From Candidatus Amoebophilus asiaticus 5a2 (GTDB lineage Bacteria > Bacteroidota > Bacteroidia > Cytophagales > Amoebophilaceae): 64,000 nt of DNA. Positions 39,801 through 47,790 of the stretch are shown piece by piece. The notes under the pieces are model-generated. The model was not told where the DNA came from, did no database searches, and saw nothing but the letters and a program-made list of their open reading frames with translations. The stretch lies in NCBI RefSeq assembly GCF_000020565.1, contig NC_010830.1:910001-974000 (forward strand), given 5' to 3'. Both the position numbers and the translations under genes were made by a program. Every line of letters starts with the position of its first letter. Position 1 is the first letter of the stretch.

Positions 39801-39889
39801 ATCTTAACCTACAAAATAATGCTGACCATACAGCCAGAGATTTAGCTATTCAAAAAGGGCATACGGCTATAGCAGGCTTATTGCCTTAA
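36872..39889 (+). CDS. Ankyrin-repeat lipoprotein
   Basis: A 1005-residue predicted lipoprotein with lipobox LTLGC (Cys21). A Ser/Asn/Pro-rich linker follows, then a helical stretch at about 125-165 that resembles the F-box-like region of the LRR lipoproteins (LLAEIIPYMSPG...KLKRVNDFL). From about 180 to the end there are some twenty ankyrin repeats (GxTPLHxAAxxGHxxxVxLLL). Two successive 66-residue blocks are nearly identical (198-bp tandem repeat, from 38921 and 39119), which shows recent expansion. Ankyrin repeats bind proteins; a host target is inferred, not shown. Confidence 0.88.
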   Translation: MQRLILSHLVISFFLLLTLGCGGNNPNPAITNDSSELVNDDSLSLPNTLPISPINNPVIASSPSLPVETDAVAVPSNQNTIEEDVSNGSNTMTVDERKANLGLLTPQPRDQLIHFLSPREKINLGLTIPLLAEIIPYMSPGLINKLKRVNDFLNMHITELIKEKIIKDLYEKYDENKDTNATFLQLAVRKGNIEAAKFLIGKNSLNNRDEYHKTLLHEAVTNEHINMVVFLIAKEADINTKDKDGNTPLDLAFEHKNIEIMKLLLKKEGKFRDDADDKKRSHLLKILNNDNRPLVVMGLTLLHLFNHNKEYTSKTNASQDAIDTGNSNHVNTSPYINASALHLAILEGNLETIKLLINQKADINSKIGENYTPLHVAAYIGRKDIIKLLIDSNANIHAKCNDGNTPLHYATMLSHIEAANLLLEQEAEIEMPNDLWETPLHIAAEQGHLGMVKLLIEKGADFNTQDKEEETPLYKAVKGGKIEVIKFLLFEGADINTKNIHGYTLVHIAAEKGHSDILMFLLKNENIHVQVRDNRNQTPLHVAIGSGNLGVAGLLLNYGASMCDRDDQGAIPLHLAALNGNMEAVKLLTSIGPLPQHIIENEESTTLIIQTRLGINTNNELGCTPLHHAASNGYIEIVQLLLKKGADINIKNKEGFTPLYLAVMNNNDIHLITTLIKTGADINIQDNQGNTALHFIVQKERFELIRYFLSNDPNVNIKNTKGQTLLHIATQLGNIEMVKKLIDKGADISIQDNQGNTALHFMFQKERFELIRCFLDNAPNVNIKNTKGQTLLHIATQLGNIEMVKKLIEKGANVNISINHHGQTPLHLALEKGYTGIARLLIENGANLNARYKYFNTPVRLILKKGYTELAGLLLESADKQRNSPLHLAAQGGYTRMVQHLIDAGAKINLDIDFTNRDGRTPLHLSAKHGHRAIVQLLLDANTNIDEQDCFGLSPLHLAAREGHQEIVELLIRVEADLNLQNNADHTARDLAIQKGHTAIAGLLP
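38921..39316 (+). repeat. 198-bp tandem duplication within the ankyrin gene
   Basis: Two direct copies, 38921-39118 and 39119-39316, are nearly identical in sequence. Each encodes two 33-residue ankyrin repeats (NTALHFxxQKERFELIR, then GQTLLHIATQLGNIEMVKKL). Copy number may vary between strains. Confidence 0.85.
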
Positions 39890-39940
39890 AATCCTTTTCG
39901 AAGTAATAGTAATCGGGGGTATTCCTTCTAAAAAGTAGAA

Positions 39941-40112
39941 TAGACCTGCTGCGAAATACTCAATAGCTAGAATTACTAAATCTTTAAAGTAAAAAATTAC
40001 TATTTTACAAAACAAAAAACGGCTTTTTTACGTTTTAAATACATATCTTATTTCTCAAATTATTTTGTGATTTTTTACCTTTTATTATAATATTTGTTCC
40101 ACAGCAGGCCTA
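39941..40112 (+). mobile_element. MITE-like element of the 171-182 bp family
   Basis: The ends are TAGACCTGCTGCGAAA and GTTCCACAGCAGGCCTA. The core GGCTTTTTTACGTTTTAAAT matches the other two members. Length 172 bp; no coding capacity. Confidence 0.7.
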
Positions 40113-40163
40113 TTGTCATCTATAAATCAATCTTGATAAGGGGCGAAGAAATAGTATAAATTA

Positions 40164-40358
40164 ATGAAAATATCAATTATACTATATAAAAGTAAGACAC
40201 TGGCGGATGGTTCACATCTTTTAATAGTGCATATCAGCCAGCTAAAAGCTAAGAAGTACTTCTCAACAGGGCTTTATTGTCCAGCTAGTTTATGGGATTT
40301 TGATATGTTTAGTCCCTTTCGTGAGGCGCCCTCAAATTGGCTCACCCAGCATCCCTAG
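40164..40358 (+). pseudogene. Tyrosine integrase N-terminal fragment
   Basis: A 64-residue frame resembling the arm-type DNA-binding domain of Bacteroidota tyrosine recombinases (MKISIILYKSKTLADGSHLLI, KKYFSTGLYCPASLWD). The core-binding and catalytic domains are missing and the frame collides tail to tail with the DUF4143 ATPase gene. It is a relic of an integrative element. Confidence 0.6.
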
Positions 40359-41496
40359 TCTGGCTAAGATAGCTCTTCAAGCCATATACATGGATACTAT
40401 ACCCAAGCGGATAATCTACATCTCCCGGATAAATTACATTTAACTTATCTAGTCCTAAATCTTCTATGGCTAAGCGCATGGAAGGTGTAAGCTTAGGCGC
40501 ATCAGCATATTTAAATTCAAAACCAATTAATCGATCTTCCTGTTTAAATAGTAGGTCTAATTCTGCACCTGCATGCGTACGCCAGAAAAAAGCTTGGTTG
40601 GGATGTAGGGTATGAAATCTTACTATTTCTTCTAAAGCAAATCCCTCCCACAGTGCTCCAAAACGAGCATATCGTTCCATGGCTGTACGGTTGGGGAGAT
40701 CTAAAAGAGCATTTAATATTCCACTATCTCTAAAGTATATTTTAGGGGTCTTAACATGCCTTTTTTGGATATTTGCAAACCATGGTTGTAAGGTGCGAAT
40801 CATGAAGGTTCCCTCTAAAATATCTAAATATTTGCGTACTGTATGATCTGATACACTTAAAGAACGTCCTAAATCACTCGCATTAAATAGCTGACCATGA
40901 TATTGAGTTAACATCATCCAAAAACGATAGAGCTGTTGCGCAGGAATATTAAATCCTAAGCTAGGCAAGTCCATTTCCAGAAAAGTTCGGATATAATTGG
41001 TACGCCAGGTAAAACTATCTGCATCTGAATCACCCAAAAAAGATCTTGGAAATCCACCACGTACCCATAATGTATCTATATCATGAGTTTCAGATACAGA
41101 GAAAGGGGTTAATTCCATGTATCCAATTCTCCCGGCAAGTGACTCAGAAGATTGTTGTAAAAGTATTTTTGAAGCGCTACCTAAAATTAGATACTGCTGG
41201 TGAGCAGGCTGTCTATCCACAAGTACTCGCAAGAGGGGAAATAAGTCAGGCCTACGCTGAATCTCATCAATGATGATTAACCCTTCTAAGGATTCTAGTG
41301 ATAGCATGGGCTGGTCAAGCCGAGCTAGATCTCTAGGATCTTCCAAATCATACCAATGCACCTGATGGAAATTGTTTTCTTGTGTAAATTGGCGAGCGAG
41401 CGTAGTTTTACCACATTGCCTAGGCCCTAAAATGGCACAAATAGGATGGACCCTAAATAACTCTTTAATTTTAGCTAAAAATCGATTACGTTTCAT
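40342..41496 (-). CDS. AAA ATPase with DUF4143 domain
   Basis: A 384-residue protein of the widespread AAA_14/DUF4143 family, often carried by accessory regions. The N-terminal ATPase has Walker A GPRQCGKTT and a Walker B-like strand LIIIDEIQRRPDLF. A winged-helix-like segment follows (LGRSLSVSDHTVRKYLDILE), then the DUF4143 nuclease-like region (EEIVRFH, GAELDLLF, GFEFKY). The function is not established. A perfect 16-bp palindrome lies just before the start (41500-41538). The last residues overlap the integrase fragment on the other strand. Confidence 0.85.
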   Translation of the reverse strand: MKRNRFLAKIKELFRVHPICAILGPRQCGKTTLARQFTQENNFHQVHWYDLEDPRDLARLDQPMLSLESLEGLIIIDEIQRRPDLFPLLRVLVDRQPAHQQYLILGSASKILLQQSSESLAGRIGYMELTPFSVSETHDIDTLWVRGGFPRSFLGDSDADSFTWRTNYIRTFLEMDLPSLGFNIPAQQLYRFWMMLTQYHGQLFNASDLGRSLSVSDHTVRKYLDILEGTFMIRTLQPWFANIQKRHVKTPKIYFRDSGILNALLDLPNRTAMERYARFGALWEGFALEEIVRFHTLHPNQAFFWRTHAGAELDLLFKQEDRLIGFEFKYADAPKLTPSMRLAIEDLGLDKLNVIYPGDVDYPLGYSIHVYGLKSYLSQTRDAG

Positions 41497-41499
41497 TAT

Positions 41500-41538
41500 A
41501 CCTTGTAATTTCGAAGTACAAGTTCGAAATTACAAGGT
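41500..41538. promoter_or_regulatory. Perfect palindrome upstream of the DUF4143 gene
   Basis: ACCTTGTAATTTCGAA and TTCGAAATTACAAGGT are exact inverted repeats of 16 bp around a 7-base loop. It starts three bases upstream of the ATPase start codon. It could be an operator for autoregulation or an RNA hairpin over the translation start. Confidence 0.5.
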
Positions 41539-41894
41539 AATTCTATGATACAAAAGAAAATTTTAAGAAAATAATTAGAATATTATCAAAAACACTGCCC
41601 AGGTTTTGTATAACACAGCTAGCAACAAACAGTAGGTATATCCTGGCTGCTCGTCTATTTTAAAGGAAAATATTAAATCATTATGAAACTCTTTAAGTTC
41701 ATCCGTTACATAACTTTTGTTCGTAAGCTTCAAAGATGTTAATTCAACTTTTTCTAAAACATCTATCTAAAGGTTATCTGTATCTTTCCTACCTACATGC
41801 CAAAGCTAATCAGATATGGATAAATTTTAATTACAACAACTATAATACTTATATCTTTTTTACTTCTTTGCAAACCTAAGCGAGTATATATGTT

Positions 41895-42313
41895 ATCGCA
41901 CACAGCTATGGGAAAGGAATCCAACACAAAATCCTTACAGGAGGCTACTTGCTTGATGAGATTGCCTATTGCTAAAAAGAGGGTCGTTATCTCTTCTCCT
42001 ATAGCATGCAAACGGCGATTGTACCTACTTTTATCGAGCATGCTAGGGATAAGTGTAGTAGAATGCATAAACGGTCGGGCTTTGTCAAGATGTCCGCCAA
42101 AGTATAAGGCTGAAACGATAGCTGTTGTAAGCACTTCTGCATCTGACAACTTCCTTTTTTTATTCTCTTGATGATGTAAATACTTGAGTAAGTCGTCAAT
42201 AAATGAGTATATCAGTTTATCAATCATAATGGCCTCCGGTTTATTGGTTTAAGGCAGAAACAAGATCAAATGTTTTTTATTTTTTTACTTATCAATCACT
42301 AGCAACTTGGGTT
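41895..42313 (-). mobile_element. IS982-family element, truncated copy
   Basis: The left terminal repeat AACCCAAGTTGCTAG (minus strand, ending at 42313) is intact, and the transposase N-terminus follows (ATG at 42227; KYLHHQENKKRKLSDAEVLT; DSFPIAVCDNI). Similarity to the full copy at 47791-48714 ends near 41895, and the rest of the open frame to 41793 is unrelated. The 3' half and right end are lost. Confidence 0.8.
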
Positions 42314-42317
42314 AGGT

Positions 42318-43209
42318 ATGAAAATTATGTCCTTTAAAAAGATATGGCTTGTTATTTTGGGTTCTGTACTTTTCCCATTCATTATTTCACAAATTCTCTG
42401 TGTCTATGCACAAAGTCAATCCGAAAAACTTATTAAGAACCACGAAGTATTACCAACTGAGGAAGAAATTAATCCATTCTTGTACACAATTGTAATGCCA
42501 GACTATAGACACAAAACTCTAGAAAGAGTTTATGGTATAGGAAAAAGAATGTTAGAACATGTAGTAGCGAAAGGAACTACTAAAGTTTTTGGATATTTGG
42601 AGGTAGTAGATTCTTAAGTTAATGATGTAGAAGTGAAAGGTAGCGTATGGATTAGTAATACTATTATCAGTGGTTCTACTTCTATCCAGGGCAAAACATA
42701 TATAATCAACACAGAGTTTGATAACCTTACTGTAAGAGGGAGGCTTCCTATTAATAGCAGCAAGGCTAAAGGTTTATTAGATGTTGTAGAGAAATTTGAA
42801 GCACTTAATACAGCTTTTGAAGATAAGGTTAATATATTAGGGTTTTTCAAAACTCGAAATTCGGTTTTTCAGAAAGAGGTTGATATTGTAGTTAAGGTTG
42901 ATGCGCTGCAGGCATGTTTTGAAAATACTATTACGATAATGTCTGGAAAAACCTTGTTAAAAGATGTTATATCGTTATATCCAAAAGCATATGTGTAAAG
43001 AAATCTGATTGTAATAAGAAATGCTGTAGGAAAAACATACAGTGCAATGTAATAATTTTCAAATAATTACCTTAGCAGGAAAAACTGTTATACAAGGCTC
43101 AATTACCTTTGAATCAAATAATGGAATTATTTTGCTTGGAAAGGAAGTTACAATAGAAGGACAAGTACTAAGAGACACTATTGAAAAATTAGTAAACTTT
43201 AAAAAGTAG
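42318..43209 (+). pseudogene. Bactofilin-like membrane protein, broken
   Basis: One gene in three pieces. The first (42318-42617) has an N-terminal membrane segment (IWLVILGSVLFPFII). An in-frame TAA ends it, and the same frame continues at 42633-42998 (GSVWISNTIISGSTSIQGK). A frameshift near 43030 leads to NFQIITLAGKTVIQGSITF and GKEVTIEGQVL, ending at 43209. The regular G/I/T/V pattern suggests a bactofilin-like beta-helix. It begins 5 bp after the truncated IS982, so its promoter may have been disturbed by the insertion. Confidence 0.6.
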
Positions 43210-43234
43210 TGCTTAGTAAATCAAATAAGTTTTT

Positions 43235-43810
43235 ATGAAATATCTTATTATTGGCTTAGGTAACATAGGTCATGAATATGAATTAACCCGACATAATATT
43301 GGCTTTCAAGTGCTAGACCAGCTAGCGGCCGAGCATCAGGTAAAATTTCAGATAGATAGGTTGGCCCTTATTACTTCTTTTAGCTATAAAGGACGATCAC
43401 TATATCTTATCAAGCCTACTACATATATGAACCTTAGTGGTAAAGCAGCACAGTATTGGATCAATAAGCTAAAAATACCTATTGAAAATACCTTGACCAT
43501 TGTAGATGATCTTGCTTTGCCGTTTGGCAAATTAAGGCTACGGCCGCAAGGAAGTAGTGCTGGACATAATGGCTTAAAAAGCTTAGAGGAGTATTTGAAA
43601 ACACAAGCTTACCCTAGGCTTCGCTTTGGTATAGGAAATGATTTTACGAAAGGACAACAATCCAATTATGTATTATCACGTTTTAAAGATCAAGAATTGT
43701 CTCTATTAGAATCGCCAATTAATCAAGCTTGCAAGATAATAAAGTCATTTAGCACACTAGGTATTACTAGGACAATGGAACAGTGCAATGCTGATGTTAG
43801 CATAACATAA
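43235..43810 (+). CDS. pth: Peptidyl-tRNA hydrolase
   Basis: Pth frees tRNA from peptidyl-tRNA dropped by ribosomes. The 191-residue protein has the standard landmarks: [18 protein letters not shown] with the catalytic His, [34 protein letters not shown] and RLRFGIG. A symmetric hairpin follows the stop. Confidence 0.96.
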
Positions 43811-43812
43811 AT

Positions 43813-43855
43813 ACAGTAGCATTTTAACTATTAATAATATGTAGAATGCTACTGT
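43813..43855. terminator. Hairpin between convergent pth and 43915-44391
   Basis: ACAGTAGCATT and AATGCTACTGT are perfect 11-bp inverted repeats. Placed between two convergent genes, the hairpin can serve as a bidirectional terminator. Confidence 0.65.
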
Positions 43856-43914
43856 TAGCTGTTACTGGATGTTTGCTAGTATTTGAAAAAAGTCCTGTTA
43901 AACTGGGTTGAAGG

Positions 43915-44391
43915 TTATTTAGCAAACCAAGCATCTTTTATAGGTATTAGCCATCTTGTTTCTAAATCCTGTTTCTGTGTTATGGTATTATCAAAGGTGA
44001 AGGTATCAGAAGATAGAGACGCATCTTGTAGTTTCTCTTTTGCTTCACGCACTGAAACAGCTAAATAGGCATTGTCTGTTCTTAGTACCACTTTACTTCT
44101 GTCAAGGAAATTGATATTCATAGTGGATTTAAGTGTATGCAAAAACTGTATAGCACTATCAGTCGTGCAACATGTTAGTTCAAAATCAGCTTTCTCAATG
44201 CCTAGTATTAAAAAGTAACCGTGTTTTATTGCTGCACTTGCTTGTAGGGGGCGTCCATGTGAAGACCAATTTTCTAAGAATTTTTTTGCTTGCTCTAGAA
44301 TAGCTTGTTCGTCTGTAGCACTTAACCCACGGTCAGCTTGGTAAACCCAAATAGATGATTGATCTGATAATTGTTGAAAAGGGATGTACAT
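43915..44391 (-). CDS. Conserved Bacteroidota protein of unknown function
   Basis: A 158-residue soluble protein (MYIPFQQLSDQSSIWVYQADRGL; FLENWSSHGRPLQAS; INFLDRSKVV). Its pattern is that of a conserved Bacteroidota family often labelled 'ABC transporter ATPase' in databases although it has no Walker motifs; I see none here either. The frame is intact. No function can be assigned. Confidence 0.75.
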   Translation of the reverse strand: MYIPFQQLSDQSSIWVYQADRGLSATDEQAILEQAKKFLENWSSHGRPLQASAAIKHGYFLILGIEKADFELTCCTTDSAIQFLHTLKSTMNINFLDRSKVVLRTDNAYLAVSVREAKEKLQDASLSSDTFTFDNTITQKQDLETRWLIPIKDAWFAK

Positions 44392-44543
44392 AATTTCCAG
44401 TTTAGAATGTATTGGTAGCGTATATTTTTAAAAGCTGGTCTAAATTAATAAGCGAATAAAACAAATCATAAAAATTGTATAAAGATTTCTCAATTGTTTG
44501 CAGCAGAACAGCTAATTATATAGATTTGTATCCTAAAGCTAAA

Positions 44544-44616
44544 GGTGATGTAGCTCAGTTGGTAGAGCATCGGACTGAAAATCCGTGTGTCGGTGGTTCG
44601 AGTCCACTCATCACCA
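44544..44616 (+). tRNA. tRNA-Phe (anticodon GAA)
   Basis: The acceptor arm is GGTGATG with CATCACC, the D arm AGCTCAGTTGGTAGAGC, the anticodon loop CTGAAAA with GAA, and the T arm GGTGGTTCGAGTCCACT. CCA is not encoded. Confidence 0.95.
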
Positions 44617-45117
44617 CATTTTTTATTAACTGAACGCTGCAAGACTAAGATCTTTAACGAATACTCTGCACAGTATTAAGATAATACACTATAGAATTGG
44701 GGGTAGTCGGGTTTTACTTCCAATAATCGTACCCGTCCAGGGGTCTACATCCTCTAAAATTAGCTTAAAAACCCCTTTTATTTACCAAGTAACCTTTAAA
44801 CCTACCTTTTACAGTTGGTATATAGTGGCTTTTATACTTGGTAGCTAGTTGTATTTACATATACGACTGGGGTTTTTCACTTAAAAACAACGGTTTTGTC
44901 TTTGGCAGATCCCTGAACGGGTACCAATAATCTAATGTAGCCATACTATAGATATAAAATACAGTATAGCTACCGCCCCTTCAAACAAAATATTCCTTTC
45001 TTCGACTTGATCTTTTAATTTTATAACTGACCTTAAACCATTAATCTTTAAAAGCGATTAATTTAATTTGGGTTTGCTAATTTAAGCATAGTTATTAAGT
45101 TAGCGAGAAAAACTCAT
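44617..45117. other. Intergenic, nothing recognised
   Basis: About 500 bp between tRNA-Phe and an IS1-type relic. Frames are short and no tRNA-like copy was seen, so I find no sign of integration at tRNA-Phe. Confidence 0.4.
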
Positions 45118-45826
45118 ATGGAATGTAAGCGATGTAAATCAAATAAAACCATCAACAATGGGAAAGTGCGGGGCAAATAAAAGTACAACTGCAAAAGCTG
45201 TGGCTTTAATTTTGTCCAAGTAGATGAGCGTAGGGGAAAGAGTATATATAAACAAAGAATGGCTATCTATTTATATTTAAAGAATATGGGATTTGGGGTA
45301 ATAGCTAGGGGTGTTAGGAGTGATTAATGTGGCAGTTTTGAAATGGATAAGAGCAGCAGGAGAATGGATGCAAGCTTACCATGAGCAAAACAAGGCTAAA
45401 AAAAGCAAGTAGTAGAGGTCATAGAAATGGATGAGATGTGGCATTATGTAGGATAAAAAAAGTATGAGTTTGGTTTGTACTGGAGCGAAGAGGGGGAGGT
45501 ATACTTGACTTTGTCACGGGGAGCCGGGAAGCAAGCACAGAAAAAAGCTTTGGAGCAAAATAAAAGATATGGTTTGTCGATATGCGACAGACCATTGGCC
45601 AGCGTATACACAGTTTATAAATGCTCATAAGCATAAGGTATCGGAAAAGCAAACAACACATATAGAGTCATATAATGCTAATGTGAGGCATTATATGGCT
45701 AGTTTTAAAAGGAAAAACAAGTGTTACTCTAAAACAGAAAGTTTAGTCGAGTTGTCTTTATACTTATTGATGTATAAATTTTCTATCTTATCTACTCTCT
45801 TTAGTTTGAAAATCCCAATTTTTTAA
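45118..45826 (+). pseudogene. IS1-family transposase, heavily broken
   Basis: The zinc-ribbon start MECKRCKSNKTINNGKVRGK ends in a stop, then KYNCKSCGFNFVQV and YLKNMGFGVIARG follow. The DDE part is visible as VIEMDEMWHYVG and, in the last frame (45569-45826), DHWPAYTQF, THIESYNANVRHY and KRKNKCYSKTESLVELSLYL. Several stops and shifts make it non-functional. Confidence 0.75.
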
Positions 45827-45829
45827 ACT

Positions 45830-46175
45830 AGGTTTTCTCTAGCTTACCAAGGTAAAATACGACTTTTTTAATTTTAATATACTTTCGCCTTCGGTGCGAA
45901 TTGCTTTTTGCCAGTCATGCAAAAGTAGGCAATAAGAAGCTGTAACGAACTGTCTTTCGGAAACACCCCAACACTATAGCATTAGAGTTTTTCAGCAAAG
46001 TCTAAAGCACATTTCATACTTGGTTTCCTGCAAATACCTAAACTTCCTTGAAAGTCAATTATCTGTGTTAGGAGTGTGTTAAATATACAGAGTCATATAG
46101 CTGCTTTACTTGACAGACTAATTCTTCTTGTGGAATCTGAAAATTCTTATTTCCTCTCTAAAACACAAAATGTTA
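45830..46175. other. Intergenic, nothing firm
   Basis: About 350 bp after the IS1-type relic. A short frame from 46076 (HIAALLDRLILLVESEN) is not recognisable and runs antisense into the VOC gene, so I do not call it. Confidence 0.35.
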
Positions 46176-46649
46176 TTACTGATCTTGCTGGGGGGAATAT
46201 TTTACAATATCGATACCTATTCCGTTGGGATCTTCTATTGCAAAATGACGGTCACCCCATGGTTCATCACGTAGTTCAATTCTAATTGGAATATTCTTTT
46301 CCTTTAACTCGTTATATACCTTGTCTACATCATCTACTTCAATAGTTAAATAAACACCTTGCCCTTGAAATGGCTTATGAAAAAGAGGTTGTTGGCTTGG
46401 GTGATTTGGTAACAAAAAGCTTATTTCTGATTCATGATTTGGAGTATGTAGTAAAAGATAAAATTCGTTTTCGAACGTTACTCCAAAATTAAAAAGAGTT
46501 GTGTAAAAGCTTTTGGTTTCACTCATTTTCTTGGTAATAATACCTGCGTTTAGTTTCATTTTATTATTAATTTTTAAGTTAGAATTTGGTTGTGAACAGG
46601 ACATAATGCTAATACTTAGAATTATTAGTATAAATATGATTTGTTTCAT
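46176..46649 (-). CDS. VOC (glyoxalase/bleomycin-resistance fold) lipoprotein
   Basis: A 157-residue protein. The start at 46649 (MKQIIFILI) gives a signal peptide with lipobox SIMSC; an upstream in-frame Met would overlap the AraC gene and lacks a signal. The rest is a single vicinal-oxygen-chelate domain (MKLNAGIITKKMSETKSFYTTLF; YLTIEVDDVDKVYNELKEKNIP; GDRHFAIEDPNGIGIDIV). The family includes glyoxalases, dioxygenases and antibiotic-binding proteins; the substrate is unknown. It lies 67 bp after the AraC-type regulator gene on the same strand, so the pair may be an operon. Confidence 0.8.
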   Translation of the reverse strand: MKQIIFILIILSISIMSCSQPNSNLKINNKMKLNAGIITKKMSETKSFYTTLFNFGVTFENEFYLLLHTPNHESEISFLLPNHPSQQPLFHKPFQGQGVYLTIEVDDVDKVYNELKEKNIPIRIELRDEPWGDRHFAIEDPNGIGIDIVKYSPQQDQ

Positions 46650-46716
46650 TATATTTAATTTTAAGTAACAAAAATCGGAACGCTGGTAAACTCTAACTTG
46701 TAAAAAACGGACAAAA

Positions 46717-47532
46717 TCATCTTTCAAACGCCCGACTGGGAGTAACACCATAAAAATTCTTAAATTCCTTGATAAAGTGTGCCTGATCATAATAACCTAC
46801 ATCAAAAAACAATTTATTTTCCCTTAAACTTTGCTGTGAGGGCTTGACTCTTAGTATGTTCTGAAATCGAACTACTTTACTGAAGGTCTTAGCAGTATCA
46901 CCAATATAAAATTCAAACAGCCTACGTAGTTGTCTTAAACTTATTCCTGTATCTAGATCTTTCTCAACATTTATAACACCAGCTTTCTTGAGAATAATAT
47001 CGATAGCATTATAAAGCCTCCCATCTTCATTCCACTTTACATTCGAGATCATGTACAAAAAGTATTGGTCAAATAGGTTCTTGATCTGCTCAAAAGTTTG
47101 GTCTGGTGAAATAAAGTCTCCAATAAAAGTGGAAGTTTTGGACGCGACAACTTCCAATCTCTCAAATCGGTTACTAATTTCAGCAGCATTTATCTTAAAA
47201 ATTTGTGGAAACATGGTTGGCAAGAACCTAATACCGATATAATGAAAACAATTGCTAAGTAAGAACTCTGTGTATTGCTTGCAGAAGCCCATTACATAAT
47301 TTTCAGCTGGCTGATTGAGTTCAAAAAATATATCCATACAGCCATCAGCTACTACCCTATAATAAAACTTATTGGCAAGAGCCTGGTTGGTCTTGAGCTC
47401 CCAATAACAATAAATGTAGCTTTGCAACCTTATATCAGGTAAACACTCTCTGTAGGCTACTTGCTTATCTGTCCCTTTGATGGTTGGCTGTATGGGACTA
47501 AAATACTTACTAAGATCTATAGGTAGCTGCAT
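46717..47532 (-). CDS. AraC-family transcriptional regulator
   Basis: A 271-residue regulator. The N-terminal domain (YIYCYWELKTNQALANKFYYRVVADG) is of the type found in many Bacteroidota AraC proteins. The C-terminal double helix-turn-helix is clear (ISLRQLRRLFEFYIGDTAKTF; FFDVGYYDQAHFIKEFKNFYG, then VTPSRAF). It likely controls the adjacent VOC gene. Regulators of this kind are unusual among reduced symbiont genomes, and the pair is bounded by IS relics, which suggests acquisition by transfer. Confidence 0.88.
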   Translation of the reverse strand: MQLPIDLSKYFSPIQPTIKGTDKQVAYRECLPDIRLQSYIYCYWELKTNQALANKFYYRVVADGCMDIFFELNQPAENYVMGFCKQYTEFLLSNCFHYIGIRFLPTMFPQIFKINAAEISNRFERLEVVASKTSTFIGDFISPDQTFEQIKNLFDQYFLYMISNVKWNEDGRLYNAIDIILKKAGVINVEKDLDTGISLRQLRRLFEFYIGDTAKTFSKVVRFQNILRVKPSQQSLRENKLFFDVGYYDQAHFIKEFKNFYGVTPSRAFER

Positions 47533-47790
47533 TACATAAACAAACTTTAACAGGGAACTGACAAAGACTAAATTATCAAATATCTACTTAAAGGATTCAT
47601 TTATACCTCAACAAAAATATTGATAACCTAATCCAAAAGTAGGAAATAGACAATTCTTGCTTAATCTTATTCCAGTATATCTCTAAAGGGTATTGTTAAA
47701 TTGAAATAGTTTTGATATAAGAAATATCCATTTCAATTTAGCTTAGTTTTTATCTCTTTACCTATCTGATATTAACAATACCAAATATAT

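Noticed and set aside
46076-46285. 69-codon plus-strand frame at the VOC 3' end
   Set aside because: Half of it is antisense to the VOC gene and the rest matches nothing I recognise.
46650-46790. N-terminal extension of the VOC protein to 204 residues
   Set aside because: It would overlap the AraC gene and destroy the lipoprotein signal peptide that starts at 46649.
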